Part shown: in pieces, positions 13,524-21,148 of the stretch
How the letters are laid out: each line of letters starts with the position of its first letter
Position numbering within the stretch: the stretch's first letter is position 1
NCBI GenBank assembly: GCA_002472275.1
Contig: DKRQ01000020.1
Coordinates: forward strand, 10,567-31,718
Source: Caryophanales bacterium UBA7278
Lineage (GTDB): Bacteria > Bacillota_I > Bacilli_A > RFN20 > CAG-826
Length of the DNA: 21,152 bases
Reading direction: 5' to 3'
The notes under the pieces: generated by a model
Told to the model about the DNA's origin: nothing
Databases searched by the model: none
The model's input: the letters and a program-made list of their open reading frames with translations, nothing else
Made by a program: the position numbers and the translations under genes

Positions 13524-14453
13524 TCACTTACCCAAAAAGTCGATGATGGTTTTCTCGATTTCCGGGTCGCTTACGTTAAGTAATCCCATGTCGATTTTTA
13601 GATTGGGATCGCGGTCCACGGAGGACACCTTATCCTCGCGGGTCAGCTTGAAGAAATAACGTTCGGATTCCTTCGTCCAATAGGGCATGTGCCCTCTATC
13701 CTTGCAACGGATCAAAAAGATATTGGGCCTATCGGCGAGTTCCTTCTCGAATAGCTCATAGTTGGTGAGGAAAGACACCGCCTCGTCCTTATCCCCTTGG
13801 ATATAGAGGACCTTGACGCTCGTCTTTTTCATCAAGTCGAGGACATCTAGCCCTCCTAAGGGAGCGAATCTCCTTTTTTGGTAGGAGAGGATCGTTTTCC
13901 TCATCTTCTTAATAGAAGGCGAGGCGAATTCCATCGCGTCGATGACGGAATGGAAGCCCGAGATGGAGATGACCTTCTCGATGCCATACTCTTTTTGTAA
14001 GCTCGCCAAAGCGGTGAAGCCACCCCAGCTATGCCCCATCGCGAATCTACGTAGTCCCTTGGCCTTTTCATCCTTATCGAGGAAGGCGAAGAAAGCCTTT
14101 TGGTCCAATAGGGTTTGGCTTAGGTCATGGATCGCGTCCCCTTCGGAGATACCTGAACCCGAATTGTCGTAGGCATACACCAAATAGCCCGCACCTGCCA
14201 AAAGGGCGATTTGCTTCATATAGGAGGCGTGTCCTCCCCCTAGGCCATGGAAAAAGACGACCAAAGCCTTAGGCTTAACCTGCCCTTTGTAATAACGGAA
14301 GCCAAATAGCCTCCATTTACCGGAAACGAAGGAAAAAGGCTCTTTGCTTAAACCAAGTTGCTCCGCACTCCAATAGGGAAGGGTCGGGGAACCATCGCCC
14401 CTACCCCCCAAGGCCTTGGTGATGGAGTTATACAAAATGCGGTCGAGGATCAT
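13524..14453 (-). CDS. Alpha/beta hydrolase (serine hydrolase, Hydrolase_4/S33-like)
   Basis: 309 residues with a complete alpha/beta-hydrolase triad: oxyanion-loop HGLGGG (69-74), nucleophile elbow GHSWGG with Ser142, an acid Asp near 221-223 in QGDKDEAV, and His255 in GHMPYW. No signal peptide, so cytosolic. Its ATG overlaps the stop of the preceding GH3 gene by 4 nt (ATGA), so the two are translationally coupled. The likely role is an esterase, perhaps deacylating a plant glycoside or sugar ester handled with the GH3 enzyme. The substrate is inference; the fold is well supported. Confidence 0.9.
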   Translation of the reverse strand: MILDRILYNSITKALGGRGDGSPTLPYWSAEQLGLSKEPFSFVSGKWRLFGFRYYKGQVKPKALVVFFHGLGGGHASYMKQIALLAGAGYLVYAYDNSGSGISEGDAIHDLSQTLLDQKAFFAFLDKDEKAKGLRRFAMGHSWGGFTALASLQKEYGIEKVISISGFHSVIDAMEFASPSIKKMRKTILSYQKRRFAPLGGLDVLDLMKKTSVKVLYIQGDKDEAVSFLTNYELFEKELADRPNIFLIRCKDRGHMPYWTKESERYFFKLTREDKVSSVDRDPNLKIDMGLLNVSDPEIEKTIIDFLGK

Positions 14454-16840
14454 TGGCCACCTCCAGCGATCAGATGGAACAAAGCCATTAACGGATTGCC
14501 ATTAGCAAGGTCAACCACCGCGGAAAGCACCCTGGAGGACATGCCGCCCATGGAAAGGGAACGGAGGGGCATCTCCTCGATGGAGCGTCTCATCATCTTC
14601 TTGGAGGATTCGTCCGCCTTGGCGATGCGCTTATCCGCCTGGCGCAAAATCAATTTGCCAACCCAGGTGCCGGAGATATCGAGGACGGTGCTATTGAGGG
14701 TGTAGGGTTTCGAACGGGGATCCCTTTCAATGGAAAGGGGCTTGCCCAAAAGGTATTCGAAATCGGATTCATAGGGGATGAAGCCATCCACGGGTGGATT
14801 GTAATAGACGGGGCAAAACGCCTTCTTGCTTTCGAAGACGGCATCCGAATCCACGAATAAGGTGGCCTTGGCCTCGATGTCGCGGCAATTCTGCCCCACC
14901 TCGAGGACGTATTCGCCCTTCTCGGCGAGGAAGGATTCGGACTCGACGTCATAATGGCAGAAGCCCTCGTAAGAAAGCTCGATGACCGCGACCTTGGTCT
15001 CGCCTGGGGCGACGCTAACCTTAGCAAAGCCAACGAGCACCCTTTCGGGCTTGAACACCTTGTTCTTGGGGTCTTTTAGGTAAACCTGGACGACCGCTTC
15101 GCCCTTGACCTTGGAGGTGTTTTCCACGGGCACCTTGATAACGGTATCCTCCCCTACCTTCAGATACTTCTTGGTAAGGGAAGGTTGACCTAGTTTGAAG
15201 GTGCTATAGCTAAGGCCATAGCCGAAGGGGAAGGCGACTTCCTTATTCGCGGAAAGGTAATAACGATATCCCACGTAGATGGATTCCCTGTAATAGCTCG
15301 TGGTTTGCGAGCCGGGATAGAAGCCGAATGATGGGACGTCGTAATGGCGTTTAGGCCAAGTCTCCGTGAGGTGGCCGCTAGGATTGGCCTTGCCAGTAAG
15401 TAGACTTAGTATCGCCCTGCCCGCGCCTTCGCCAGGAAGATAGGCGAGCAGCACCGCTTTCGCCCTATCGGCGAAGGGCAATTCGACCGGGGCGCCGCAG
15501 GTGAGGACGACCACGATGTTCTTGTTCACGGAATAGATTTGGTCGAAGAGGCGGATCTGCTCATCGGGGAGCAAGAGGTTCTTCCTATCGTAGCCTTCCG
15601 ATTCGATGTCCTCGGGAAGGCCGAGGAAGAGGATGACGTTATTGCACCTGGAGGCGATATCGACCGCGTCCAAGATGAGGGATTCAGGATTGGCCTCCGC
15701 TTCATGTAAGCAATAGCCGGGGCTAAACAAAGTCGTCTCGGTGGAAGGAAGGGAACGGACGCAGTTAAGGAAATTCTCGACGCGCCATGGATTGACTTTG
15801 CTTGAGCCTGCGCCTTGGATGCGGGGCGAGCGGGCAAACTCGCCGATGACGGCGGTATTGCCGAGGGATTTCAAAGGCAAAATGCCGTCGTTTTTCAGCA
15901 AAACGGCACTTTTTTCGGCGGCTTCGACCGCGACGGCGTGGCCGCTTGCGTAATCAAAGGGAGCCTGCTTCAAGGCCGAGGCGCGCTTAGCAAGAAGGAC
16001 GATCCTTTCGGCCGAATCGTTGACCGCGGCCCTTTTGAGTTTGCCTGAGGTAATGGCGCGCAGAAGACGCATCTGCCGATTCTCAAAGCAAGGCATCTCG
16101 ACGTCCATGCCGTGGTTATGGGAGAGTACGGGATCGGCGCATCCGCCCCAATCGGACATGACGACGCCTTCATACCCCCACTTTCCTTTTAGGGTGTGCA
16201 AAAGGAGTTCATCCGAATCGGAGGCATAGACGCCGTTGATCTTGTTATAGGAAGACATCACGCACCAAGGATTGGATTCCTTGATCGCGATTTCGAAACC
16301 GCGTAAATAGATTTCATGGAGGGCCCTTTGGTCGACGACCGAATCGTTGACCATGCGGTAGGTCTCCTGGCTATTCGCGGCGAAGTGCTTTAGGCAAGCC
16401 CCAACCCCTTGGCTTTGGATGCCGTTAATGAAGGCAGCGGCCATCTTGCCGGAGAGCAAAGGGTCCTCGGATAGGTATTCGAAGTTACGGCCGCAAAGGG
16501 GGTTGCGTTTGATGTTGATGCCGGGGGAAAGCAAAACGTTGACGCCTTGGGAGGCGCATTCCTTGCCCATGCTGACGCCGAGCTTGCCCATGAGGGCCTT
16601 GTCCCAGCTAGAGGCGGTCGCGCAAGGCGCGGGATAGCAAATCGCGGTCTTGGAGCCACCAAAATCCAAAGGATCACCCGGATTGACGGGGATTCTTAGC
16701 CCACAGGGACCGTCGCTAAGATGGATGGGATCTAGTTTATAGGAGGGGGCGCCCGATATGGCCCAGGCCCCGTCGCCATAGAGCATCTTCACTTTCTCGG
16801 CGATGGATAACTCTTTTCTTTTCCTTGGCATAGCCAACAT
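14450..16840 (-). CDS. Glycoside hydrolase family 3, beta-glucosidase-like
   Basis: 796 residues. The N-terminal GH3 barrel (about 10-290) shows LSDGPCGLR, LLSPGINIKRNPLCGRNFEY, KHFAANSQE and GVVMSDWGG with nucleophile Asp230. The alpha/beta sandwich domain (about 310-530) has EDIESEGYDRKNLLLP, the region holding the acid/base Glu in this family, and NPSGHLTETWP. A fibronectin-III-like domain follows (about 575-650: VVQVYLKDP...PERVLVGFAKV), then a C-terminal tail with MPLRSLSMGG common in Firmicute GH3 enzymes. No signal peptide, so it acts on imported short glycosides, removing a terminal beta-glucose or similar. No PA14 insert. The start is ATG at 16840 (or 16831); no ribosome site is visible. 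Coupled to the downstream hydrolase. Confidence 0.93.
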   Translation of the reverse strand: MLAMPRKRKELSIAEKVKMLYGDGAWAISGAPSYKLDPIHLSDGPCGLRIPVNPGDPLDFGGSKTAICYPAPCATASSWDKALMGKLGVSMGKECASQGVNVLLSPGINIKRNPLCGRNFEYLSEDPLLSGKMAAAFINGIQSQGVGACLKHFAANSQETYRMVNDSVVDQRALHEIYLRGFEIAIKESNPWCVMSSYNKINGVYASDSDELLLHTLKGKWGYEGVVMSDWGGCADPVLSHNHGMDVEMPCFENRQMRLLRAITSGKLKRAAVNDSAERIVLLAKRASALKQAPFDYASGHAVAVEAAEKSAVLLKNDGILPLKSLGNTAVIGEFARSPRIQGAGSSKVNPWRVENFLNCVRSLPSTETTLFSPGYCLHEAEANPESLILDAVDIASRCNNVILFLGLPEDIESEGYDRKNLLLPDEQIRLFDQIYSVNKNIVVVLTCGAPVELPFADRAKAVLLAYLPGEGAGRAILSLLTGKANPSGHLTETWPKRHYDVPSFGFYPGSQTTSYYRESIYVGYRYYLSANKEVAFPFGYGLSYSTFKLGQPSLTKKYLKVGEDTVIKVPVENTSKVKGEAVVQVYLKDPKNKVFKPERVLVGFAKVSVAPGETKVAVIELSYEGFCHYDVESESFLAEKGEYVLEVGQNCRDIEAKATLFVDSDAVFESKKAFCPVYYNPPVDGFIPYESDFEYLLGKPLSIERDPRSKPYTLNSTVLDISGTWVGKLILRQADKRIAKADESSKKMMRRSIEEMPLRSLSMGGMSSRVLSAVVDLANGNPLMALFHLIAGGGQ

Positions 16841-16920
16841 TGTAAAACCAACGGGCCACGAGGGAAAGGGGGCGAGCGTTCCTCTTCCCTATGGGCGGCT
16901 ATAAGCCGATAATGTTTGCC

Positions 16921-17421
16921 ATGAGGAAAACCATTTACCTAGCGGGCGGTTGCTTCTGGGGCGTGCAGGCCTACTTCAAGATGCTAGAAGGCGTCATCGA
17001 AACCAAGGTCGGCTACGCTAACGGCACCACCGCCTTCCCTAAATACGAGGATCTTAAATCAGGCAAGGCCGATCACGCCGAGACAGTGAAGGTCGTCTAC
17101 GATGACGAGAAGATTTCCTTGACCAAACTATTGGAGCATTACCTCCGCTTCGTCGACCCCTACTCCATCGATAAGCAAGGGCATGACGAAGGACACCAAT
17201 ACCGGTCTGGCGTCTACTACGAAGACGTCCTGGACGGGGTCGAGGTGAACGCCTATTTCGCGGAGCACCTAGAGAAAAACTACGCGATCGAAGTCATCAA
17301 GCTATGTAACTTCTTCCCCGCGGAAAGCTATCATCAGGATTATCTGGACAAGAACCCAGGCGGATATTGCCACGTCAACCTAAAACTCGTGAAAGACGAG
17401 GAAAAGAAAAAGCAAAACTAA
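16921..17421 (+). CDS. msrA: Peptide methionine-S-sulfoxide reductase
   Basis: 166 residues from the ATG at 16921, where the family's usual start (MxKTIYLAGGCFWG) falls; ATGs at 16891 and 16912 would add residues without family match. The catalytic Cys is residue 11 in GGCFWG. Other family marks are VGYANG, YEDLKSGKADHAETV, the QGHDEGHQYRSGVYY segment and the YHQDYLDKNPGGYCH end. It reduces methionine S-sulfoxide in proteins using thioredoxin. A single gene, divergent from the GH3 operon, with its own terminator at 17439. No MsrB domain is fused. Confidence 0.96.
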   Translation: MRKTIYLAGGCFWGVQAYFKMLEGVIETKVGYANGTTAFPKYEDLKSGKADHAETVKVVYDDEKISLTKLLEHYLRFVDPYSIDKQGHDEGHQYRSGVYYEDVLDGVEVNAYFAEHLEKNYAIEVIKLCNFFPAESYHQDYLDKNPGGYCHVNLKLVKDEEKKKQN

Positions 17422-17438
17422 GCGAAAACCAACGTAAA

Positions 17439-17471
17439 ATCCCCACGAATTGCTTCATGGGGATCTTTTTT
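17439..17471 (+). terminator. Intrinsic terminator of msrA
   Basis: ATCCCCA/TGGGGAT stem (17439-17445 and 17458-17464), 12-nt loop, then C and six T. It also lies at the 3' end of the convergent PAP2 gene, whose stop is at 17470, so the two transcripts end against each other. Confidence 0.85.
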
Positions 17472-18372
17472 ATTCCCGTTGCGGGGCCTCTTCAGGAAGT
17501 TGGAGCTTTTTCTGATTGATGACGACTTCGTTGGCGATATAGGTCAGGAAGAGGGTGATGAAGGCACCCATGGAGACGTCGCTAAGGAAGTGGGCTCCGC
17601 AGAGGATCCTGCAGAAGGCGAGGAGGATCACGAAGAGGGTGACGCCGATGAAGGCGGGAAGCTGGGCTTTCCTAAGTTTCTTTTCCGATAGCCCCATGAA
17701 GACGACGGGGACATAGAGGATCGTGGCCTCGATCGTGTGGCCGCTAGGGAAGGAACGGAACTCTTCCTTGAAGGCGGCGTCCGCGTATTCGGCGGGCACC
17801 TTGAAAGGCTGCCACCAGTTATGGAAGTTCACATCGCTGTGGCTCACGATGAAGCGATAACGGGGACGGTGCATGATGCCTTTTAGAATCATGCCGCCGA
17901 AGACAAGGGCGACCCCAAGGATGGCAAGAGAGATGAGGAAGAGAATCCAAATCCTCTTGTTCTCGGTATTCCTAAATAGGAAATAGCCACCGACTTCTCC
18001 TCCGGCTAGAGGCACCGCGGCGATCAAGAAGCCGGCCCATTTGGGCGCGGCCCCGGCAAAACCGTTGGGCCCGAAGTATTCGACGCCCGCGTAATAGATG
18101 GAGACGCCATAGATGCCGGCGGCAAGGATATAGAAGCAAACCTTGGCCCAGGTCGGATACCACTCCTTTCTGGCAAGGGCGAAGAAGCCGCCACCGATAA
18201 GACAAAGTCCCGCGAAGCCGATGGTCGGGGAAACCGCGGACACGGCTAGGCCAAAGGGTTGGCCGACGGTCGCGACGTTATGGGAGATGGTCAGATCGAA
18301 GAGCGATCCGAAGACGAGGCCGACCAAGACTAGGATCATCACGGAGAGCAAAGGAATGCGCATGGATTTCAT
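17470..18372 (-). CDS. PAP2-family membrane phosphatase
   Basis: 300 residues from the ATG at 18372, chosen because AGAGG lies 7 nt before it; an upstream ATG at 18405 lacks a site. About six membrane segments. The three PAP2 (type-2 phosphatidate phosphatase) motifs are present in order: KGIMHRPR (164-171), PSGH (209-212) and CRILCGAHFLSD (254-265), with Cys replacing the usual Ser at the start of motif three while its catalytic Arg, His and Asp remain. Such enzymes dephosphorylate lipid phosphates such as undecaprenyl pyrophosphate or phosphatidate on the outer face. Which substrate cannot be decided here. Confidence 0.9.
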   Translation of the reverse strand: MKSMRIPLLSVMILVLVGLVFGSLFDLTISHNVATVGQPFGLAVSAVSPTIGFAGLCLIGGGFFALARKEWYPTWAKVCFYILAAGIYGVSIYYAGVEYFGPNGFAGAAPKWAGFLIAAVPLAGGEVGGYFLFRNTENKRIWILFLISLAILGVALVFGGMILKGIMHRPRYRFIVSHSDVNFHNWWQPFKVPAEYADAAFKEEFRSFPSGHTIEATILYVPVVFMGLSEKKLRKAQLPAFIGVTLFVILLAFCRILCGAHFLSDVSMGAFITLFLTYIANEVVINQKKLQLPEEAPQRE

Positions 18373-18446
18373 ATGGAGTCCTCTTTTCGGGCCATATTCT
18401 ATCAAAAGAGCAGCCCCAAAAGGGAATCAAATGTTCTTTCGGTCAA

Positions 18447-18467
18447 TTGCTTGCATCACGCAGGCAA
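18447..18467. promoter_or_regulatory. Imperfect palindrome in the divergent PAP2/367-aa intergenic region
   Basis: TTGCTTGC and GCAGGCAA (one mismatch) flank a 5-nt ATCAC centre. Size and place fit an operator serving one or both divergent genes. No adjacent regulator suggests a ligand. Confidence 0.35.
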
Positions 18468-18491
18468 CACGCGTTAGGCTTTTTCGGCAGA

Positions 18492-18513
18492 TTTTGCTTA
18501 GCAAAACTTTTTT
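18492..18513 (+). other. Small hairpin followed by a T-run
   Basis: TTTTGC-TTA-GCAAAA, then C and six T, about 70 nt before the 367-aa gene. It looks like a weak terminator or attenuator, but the stem is mostly A/T and no upstream rightward gene is seen. Confidence 0.3.
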
Positions 18514-18583
18514 GCGGAATTGTGGCAAGTTTATTGCAAGCCCTCGTTTATGATAGTGGCGTAGCAAGAAGGAGGAACGCCCC

Positions 18584-19687
18584 ATGCCTAAGCTTACCGA
18601 AGAAGAGCTCGATCAAATCACCTACGTTTCCATCGACGACTATCTAACTAGAATCGACCAAATCGAAGGCCTTTCCAACAAACTCGAATTCTCCACCCGT
18701 TATATTCTTAGCCACGGCAAGAGCAAAGACGTGAGGCCCGACGCCGATTTAGAGAAGATCATCAAGGTCGCCCACATGAAGATCGCGGAAGAATCCGCGA
18801 AGCTCAAGGAGTTCTACCGCGAGACCGACGCCAACAGGGGGCACGGCGATGCCATGGTGGATCCTACCGTCGACGACGAGCAGAAGGACCTCGCTAACCA
18901 GATGTTCATCGCTAATCCCGTCGGCTACCTCAAAGGCAAAGCCGAGAAGCTTTCTAGGGATATCGAGATCAAAGGCGCCCAAGGCGAAGCCGACGCCGAC
19001 TTGCTCCTTAACTCCGAGCGTCTCCGCCACCAGGTCTTCACCGAGGATTTCAGGAAGAAGATCGCCTCCGACATCAAGCAGCCCAACGCCTTCGACGTCA
19101 GGATCCGCATGGAGAAGGCCTTCGGCGGCCCCGCCGCTTTGCAAAAGGCCTACGATGCCACCAAGCCCGGCATCCTATCGAGCATCTTCGGGACGAGGTC
19201 CCTGGCCGCGGCCAACCTCGACGAAGCCTATAAGGCCTTCAACAATCCTAACCACGCCTTCTATGGCAACCTCCCGACCATCTCCGACGCCGCGACCAAA
19301 TACCTCCAGCACGTCCTTCCCGATTATAGGCCCGACGGTCTAAACAACATCCCCACCCCCGCCGACATCGCCCGTCTTAGCGGCACCCAGAAAGCCCGTG
19401 CGGAATTTAGCCTCAACATCCTTAAAGCCGCCAAGGAACAGCAGAAATCGGAAACCCATTACCAAGAGATGGTGGATTACGCGGAAAAGAAGGACATTAG
19501 GTTCAACGAGGTCCCCGTCTATAACGACAAGATCATCATCGACGGCGGAGGAAGCCTCTTCCAAAAGCAAGTTCAGGACGACTCCAAAGAATGGGACTTC
19601 GATAGCAAACCCCAAGCGCAACAGTCTAGCGACAACGAAATCGACAACGAACTCGAAGAGGAAGAACCTGGCCTAGGGATGGAATAA
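18584..19687 (+). CDS. Unrecognised soluble 367-residue protein with acidic tail
   Basis: AAGGAGG 8 nt before the ATG fixes the start. The product is helical and charged, without signal peptide or membrane segments, so cytosolic. Landmarks: MPKLTEEELDQITYVSIDDYL at the start; a Lys/Glu-rich helix with HMKIAEESAKLKEFYRETD near residue 65; GYLKGKAEKLSRDIEIKGAQ near 113; a loop with PGILSSIFGTRSL near 195; and an acidic C-terminal tail (NELEEEEPGLG) after a Gln/Ser-rich linker. I do not recognise a family and see no catalytic motif. It stands alone with its own terminator. The acidic tail and helical body would suit a binding or scaffold protein; that is inference only. Confidence 0.85.
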   Translation: MPKLTEEELDQITYVSIDDYLTRIDQIEGLSNKLEFSTRYILSHGKSKDVRPDADLEKIIKVAHMKIAEESAKLKEFYRETDANRGHGDAMVDPTVDDEQKDLANQMFIANPVGYLKGKAEKLSRDIEIKGAQGEADADLLLNSERLRHQVFTEDFRKKIASDIKQPNAFDVRIRMEKAFGGPAALQKAYDATKPGILSSIFGTRSLAAANLDEAYKAFNNPNHAFYGNLPTISDAATKYLQHVLPDYRPDGLNNIPTPADIARLSGTQKARAEFSLNILKAAKEQQKSETHYQEMVDYAEKKDIRFNEVPVYNDKIIIDGGGSLFQKQVQDDSKEWDFDSKPQAQQSSDNEIDNELEEEEPGLGME

Positions 19688-19708
19688 GTCTAATCTCGTC
19701 CAAGAGGG

Positions 19709-19738
19709 GCGCCGGTCCTAAATGGGTCGGCGCTTTTT
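19709..19738 (+). terminator. Intrinsic terminator of the 367-aa gene
   Basis: GCGCCG/CGGCGC stem extended by GTCC/GGGT (with wobbles) around TAAAT, followed by five T. It lies 21 nt after the stop codon and abuts the left end of the ISL3 transposase remnant. Confidence 0.9.
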
Positions 19739-19739
19739 C

Positions 19740-20087
19740 ATTGGTTCTCCAACTTTTCCTGGGGTCGATTTTGTCATAGATGAGGAATGCCCGCTTCCTG
19801 AGATGCTCGAAGCTAGAAAGGCCGTAACACGCCTTCTTCAACGTCTTCACCTTATTGTTGAATCCCTCGGAAAGGGAGTTGTTCAGCCTCCCGAGCCCCG
19901 GCACCTCCATGTAGGAGCTCCATATCTCCTTCCTCCAGTTCGAGAACGTCTCCCCGACTTCCCGAAATTCCTTTATTGAGGAGCCTAGGAACCTCTCGAT
20001 CGTGAGTTGGAGGAACGGCTTGAACGAACCGAAGTCGAGGCGATCCCCCGTATTCGAAGAACCTCGAAATCCGCTTATTTCCAACAA
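19740..20087 (-). pseudogene. ISL3-family transposase, C-terminal remnant
   Basis: About 110 residues match the end of the DDE_Tnp_ISL3 domain: FSNWRKEIWSSYMEVPGLGR, then LNNSLSEGFNNKVKTLKKAC, YGLSSFEHLRKRAF. In ISL3 transposases this (N)GxxEGxNNKIKxxKRxxYG block holds the last catalytic Glu of the DDE triad. The zinc-finger and HTH parts and the first two Asp residues are missing, and the matching frame is lost to the right of about 20040. Its left end adjoins the terminator of the 367-aa gene, through which the frame continues without meaning. A dead insertion-sequence fragment. Confidence 0.85.
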
Positions 20088-20098
20088 AACGGGATTCG
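20065..20098. repeat. Diverged copy 3 of the hairpin repeat
   Basis: The core TTTCCAACAAAACG followed by GATTCGAC matches the right half of copies 1 and 2 (TTTC(A)ACAAAACGAAATCGAC). The left arm differs (CGAAATCC), but it pairs with this copy's right arm (GGATTCG, one bulge). It lies at the degraded upstream end of the ISL3 remnant. Confidence 0.45.
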
Positions 20099-20101
20099 AC
20101 C

Positions 20102-20119
20102 GCCAGGCCCAAACCTGGC
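20102..20119. other. Short GC hairpin
   Basis: GCCAGG-CCCAAA-CCTGGC, a perfect 6-bp stem, next to hairpin-repeat copy 3. No U-run on either side. Origin unknown; possibly part of the decayed insertion sequence. Confidence 0.4.
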
Positions 20120-20163
20120 CTCTTGTAATGGACAGGTGTTAATCAGCGACGTTTACTGAGAAT

Positions 20164-20244
20164 TTGTCCTTTTCGGACTGCTCGTTGATTGCTAAAACCG
20201 ATAATGCACCAATTGACGATTAGCAGGAGAACCGAAGGACGAAA
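20164..20244. repeat. Long imperfect inverted repeat
   Basis: The left arm from 20164 (TTGTCCTTTTCGG, CTGCT, CGT, ATTG) and the right arm to 20244, read on the opposite strand (TCGTCCTTCGG, CTGCT, CGT, ATTG), match in the same order with short insertions. They enclose about 20 nt. It could be joined ends of a small transposable element or a folded RNA. It lies between the ISL3 remnant and the secreted-protein terminator, with no coding frame. Confidence 0.5.
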
Positions 20245-20273
20245 AAAGGCCGAAGCACACATGGGCATCGGCC
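20242..20273 (-). terminator. Terminator of the secreted-protein gene
   Basis: On the minus strand, GGCCGATGC pairs with GCTTCGGCC (one mismatch) and is followed by six T. It starts about 25 nt after the stop of the 187-aa gene at 20298. Confidence 0.85.
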
Positions 20274-20297
20274 TGGATTCGCGGATGATCGTGGCCC

Positions 20298-20861
20298 CTA
20301 GCAGGAATACCAGATCGTGAGGGAGGTGATGGTAATGTTGTCTTCTGAATGGTCGTCCCTCGCGAACGTCGGTTGGTCGTCAGGTCCCAATGACACGTCG
20401 TATTTTACCCCGCTGGTGACGGAAGAGCCGCCCTTATGCCCGCCGCCTGTCCTAAAAAACAGGGATCCGCCCGAGAAAGTAATCATGTAGCCGGTGATGT
20501 GGCCAAATTCATAGGCGCCGGCATTTATCAACGTGCTTGTGCCGTCGTGCAGGTGCAGCTCGTAGAAATTTGCCTCGCGGAAATGCAAGCGGTCAAGCTG
20601 AGGGATGTCGACACTGGGACCCGCCACTCCGACCTTGTTGCCGCGGGCGGTTGTCGTGCAGATGGCGTATCTGCCGTTTCCGTAGGGATTCTCGACGGTC
20701 GTATTGGCCGTATCGCTTGCGTCCAAGGTGATGCTGTACTCGACGGGGTCTGCATTGACCCGGAGGTCAACGAGTTTGTCCGGCCCTCTTAGGGCGAATG
20801 CGGTGATGGCTGCCCCGGAGGTGAGGGCGACGAGCAGCGACGCGATTATGGCTTTCTTCAT
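20298..20861 (-). CDS. Small secreted protein of unknown family (187 residues)
   Basis: The start at 20861 is chosen because GAGGT lies 8 nt upstream and the product opens with a signal peptide, MKKAIIASLLVALTSGAAIT(AFA), cleavage probably near residue 24. An ATG at 20903 would place 14 polar residues before it. The mature part is rich in Thr, Ser, Gly and Asp, with alternating polar and hydrophobic stretches as in beta-sandwich proteins: VEYSITLDASDTANTTVENP, GRYAICTTTARGNKVG, GGSLFFRTGGGHKGGSS and a last strand ITITSLTIWYSC. No catalytic motif or anchor is seen; two cysteines (near residue 70 and the C-terminal residue) could pair. Family unrecognised. Single gene with its own terminator. 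Confidence 0.8.
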   Translation of the reverse strand: MKKAIIASLLVALTSGAAITAFALRGPDKLVDLRVNADPVEYSITLDASDTANTTVENPYGNGRYAICTTTARGNKVGVAGPSVDIPQLDRLHFREANFYELHLHDGTSTLINAGAYEFGHITGYMITFSGGSLFFRTGGGHKGGSSVTSGVKYDVSLGPDDQPTFARDDHSEDNITITSLTIWYSC

Positions 20862-20903
20862 TTGTTTGACCTCGTGTATAGATGAATCTATTTGGTTTGC
20901 CAC

Positions 20904-21148
20904 ATTTTAAGGGAAGACGAAGGGATGGCAAGCGTTTTGCTATGCAAAGGCGGATGACTGTTCCGATTTGGAACGACAACCATGCCTTCAGGCAAGGGAA
21001 TTCTTGCTATCTGATCTGCTTTTCCCAACCAACGATTTCACGAAGCAGGGCTTTTCGCTAAACAACGGTAAACGTCGCCAAATAACACCCTGCCGCCAAA
21101 GCACGATGCCGACTACACTCCCCTCGTCAAAAACGAAGGGAGTTTTCC
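20904..21148. other. Intergenic region before a rightward gene
   Basis: Holds the leader of the leftward secreted-protein gene on its left side. On the right, an AAGGGAG ribosome site occurs at about 21137-21143. I see no convincing -35/-10 pair, RNA gene or coding frame. Confidence 0.4.

Noticed and set aside
19852..20112. Leftward 86-codon frame beside the ISL3 remnant
   Set aside because: Out of frame with the ISL3 match and without protein-like features; only its first part overlaps the degraded upstream end.
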